Assembly (NCBI GenBank): GCA_002050125.1
Contig: MWTA01000074.1
Span: 1 to 60,386 of the forward strand
DNA: 60,386 nucleotides
Source of the DNA: Anaerolineae bacterium UTCFX2
GTDB taxonomy: Bacteria > Chloroflexota > Anaerolineae > Anaerolineales > UBA4823
Direction: 5' to 3'
Positions 59,764 to 60,386 of the stretch are shown here, one piece after another. Under the pieces are notes generated by a model that was given only the letters and a program-made list of their open reading frames with translations, did not search any database and was not told the origin of the DNA. Position 1 is the stretch's first letter. Each line of letters starts with the position of its first letter. Both the position numbers and the translations under genes were made by a program.

Positions 59764-60386
59764 TCACGCTGCCTTGTTCGGATTGCTGCGTAGCAGAGCG
59801 ACCCCCAGCCAGACGAACCAGATGATTTGACCCAAACCAAATACCCCTACCAGGCCGGTCAATCCCGGGAAAATGGAAATGATACCCACCGCGCCGACCA
59901 GCAAGCCAAGGATATTCAAGCCCCTGGGAAGCCCGCCAGTTCGCAGCGCTGCCAAGCTGACCAGCAGCGCCCAAAGGCCGCCCAGGATTTCGCCATTGCC
60001 ATTGCCCAGCCCGCTTGCTACGGATTCGATTCCTTGCCAGAAAACCGCAGCCTGGGCCGGGTCTTTAGCATACAAGACGACAGCAGGATCGATCCCCGCA
60101 TTCGCCACCATGCCGCTGGCGATCAGCGAGCCAGCCCAGATGATCCCGATCGCGGTGGCTACCTGCATGATCGCCGGCGCGCCGGACTTCAATCGTTCGT
60201 ACAACGCCAGCGACAGGACGAGCAGAAAAACGCCAAAGAACACGTACATGAGCAGGTTGGTCAAAAAGGTGACTATCTGCATTTCGACAAGCAAGGTTAC
60301 CTTTTGGGCTGGGCTTGTGATGCTGGGGTAGTCCAGAACAGCGAGAAAGATAACCATTCCGATCAGGTAGGCGACTGCCAGGTACA
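59764..60386 (-). CDS. DUF4386-like membrane protein, N-terminus cut by window edge
   Basis: The frame is open to the right edge (YLAVAYLIGMVIFLAVLDYP runs in from outside), so the start lies beyond the window and the ATG at 60357 is internal. About 207 residues with five or so membrane helices are visible, including LTNLLMYVFFGVFLLVLSLA and a Gly-rich final GLTGLVGVFGLGQIIWFVWL. The pattern fits DUF4386 integral membrane proteins of unknown function. An NmrA-like gene follows on the same strand. Confidence 0.65.
   Translation of the reverse strand, partial: YLAVAYLIGMVIFLAVLDYPSITSPAQKVTLLVEMQIVTFLTNLLMYVFFGVFLLVLSLALYERLKSGAPAIMQVATAIGIIWAGSLIASGMVANAGIDPAVVLYAKDPAQAAVFWQGIESVASGLGNGNGEILGGLWALLVSLAALRTGGLPRGLNILGLLVGAVGIISIFPGLTGLVGVFGLGQIIWFVWLGVALLRSNPNKAA

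Overview
The window looks like chromosomal DNA of a GC-rich, probably anaerobic bacterium of the Chloroflexota, most likely class Anaerolineae. This is inference from gene content: SpoVS without other sporulation genes, a bactofilin, FabI, several lipoproteins and solute-binding proteins with Thr/Pro-rich linkers, a T-box in front of pheST, M42 peptidases, and many TTG/GTG starts. No phage, transposase, integrase, rRNA or CRISPR array was found.

Layout. 1-9360: end of an LCP-type cell-wall protein, recD2, then a minus-strand block (lipoprotein, MFS transporter, two paralogous membrane-anchored proteins, a small Cys-containing protein, a class V aminotransferase), followed by spoVS and a lipoprotein esterase. 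9400-16400: M3 oligopeptidase, aldo/keto reductase, sugar nucleotidyltransferase, aminotransferase and glutamate-type dehydrogenase; the dehydrogenase has a structured leader. 16650-20945: dnaN, a PEP/pyruvate-binding-domain protein, a deoxynucleoside kinase, and tRNA-Arg(GCG) on the other strand.

21139-27984 is the standout region: a complete peptide-modification (RiPP) cassette. It has a fused double PqqD-like recognition protein, two radical SAM/SPASM enzymes, an 81-residue peptide with six C-x-x-G units (the first four Cys exactly 10 residues apart), an HPr-kinase-like P-loop protein, a signal-peptidase-like serine protease and an ABC exporter. It resembles the uncharacterised SynChlorMet cassettes, as I recall them. 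The precursor and the gene ends around it lie in an AT-rich island whose borders fall inside genes, suggesting that a precursor module was exchanged by recombination.

28006-35986: pheST under a T-box, a long palindromic element, a DUF1801 protein, lysS, greA and a PIG-L deacetylase. 36078-42543: a Thr/Pro-rich secreted protein, three tandem M42 aminopeptidases, an orphan solute-binding lipoprotein and a LysM/M23 peptidase with a probably leaderless promoter. 42544-48596 (minus): a phosphonate-type ABC operon in which the binding protein is a fusion of a BMP/PnrA-like domain to a PhnD-like domain, the permease carries a large extracytoplasmic insert, and a phosphodiesterase-like hydrolase closes the operon. 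48851-60386: another orphan solute-binding lipoprotein, rnhA, bactofilin, fabI, a giant alpha-2-macroglobulin-like lipoprotein without the thioester motif, an NmrA-like oxidoreductase and a partial membrane protein.

All functional names come from reading motifs by eye. No database search or structure prediction was run.
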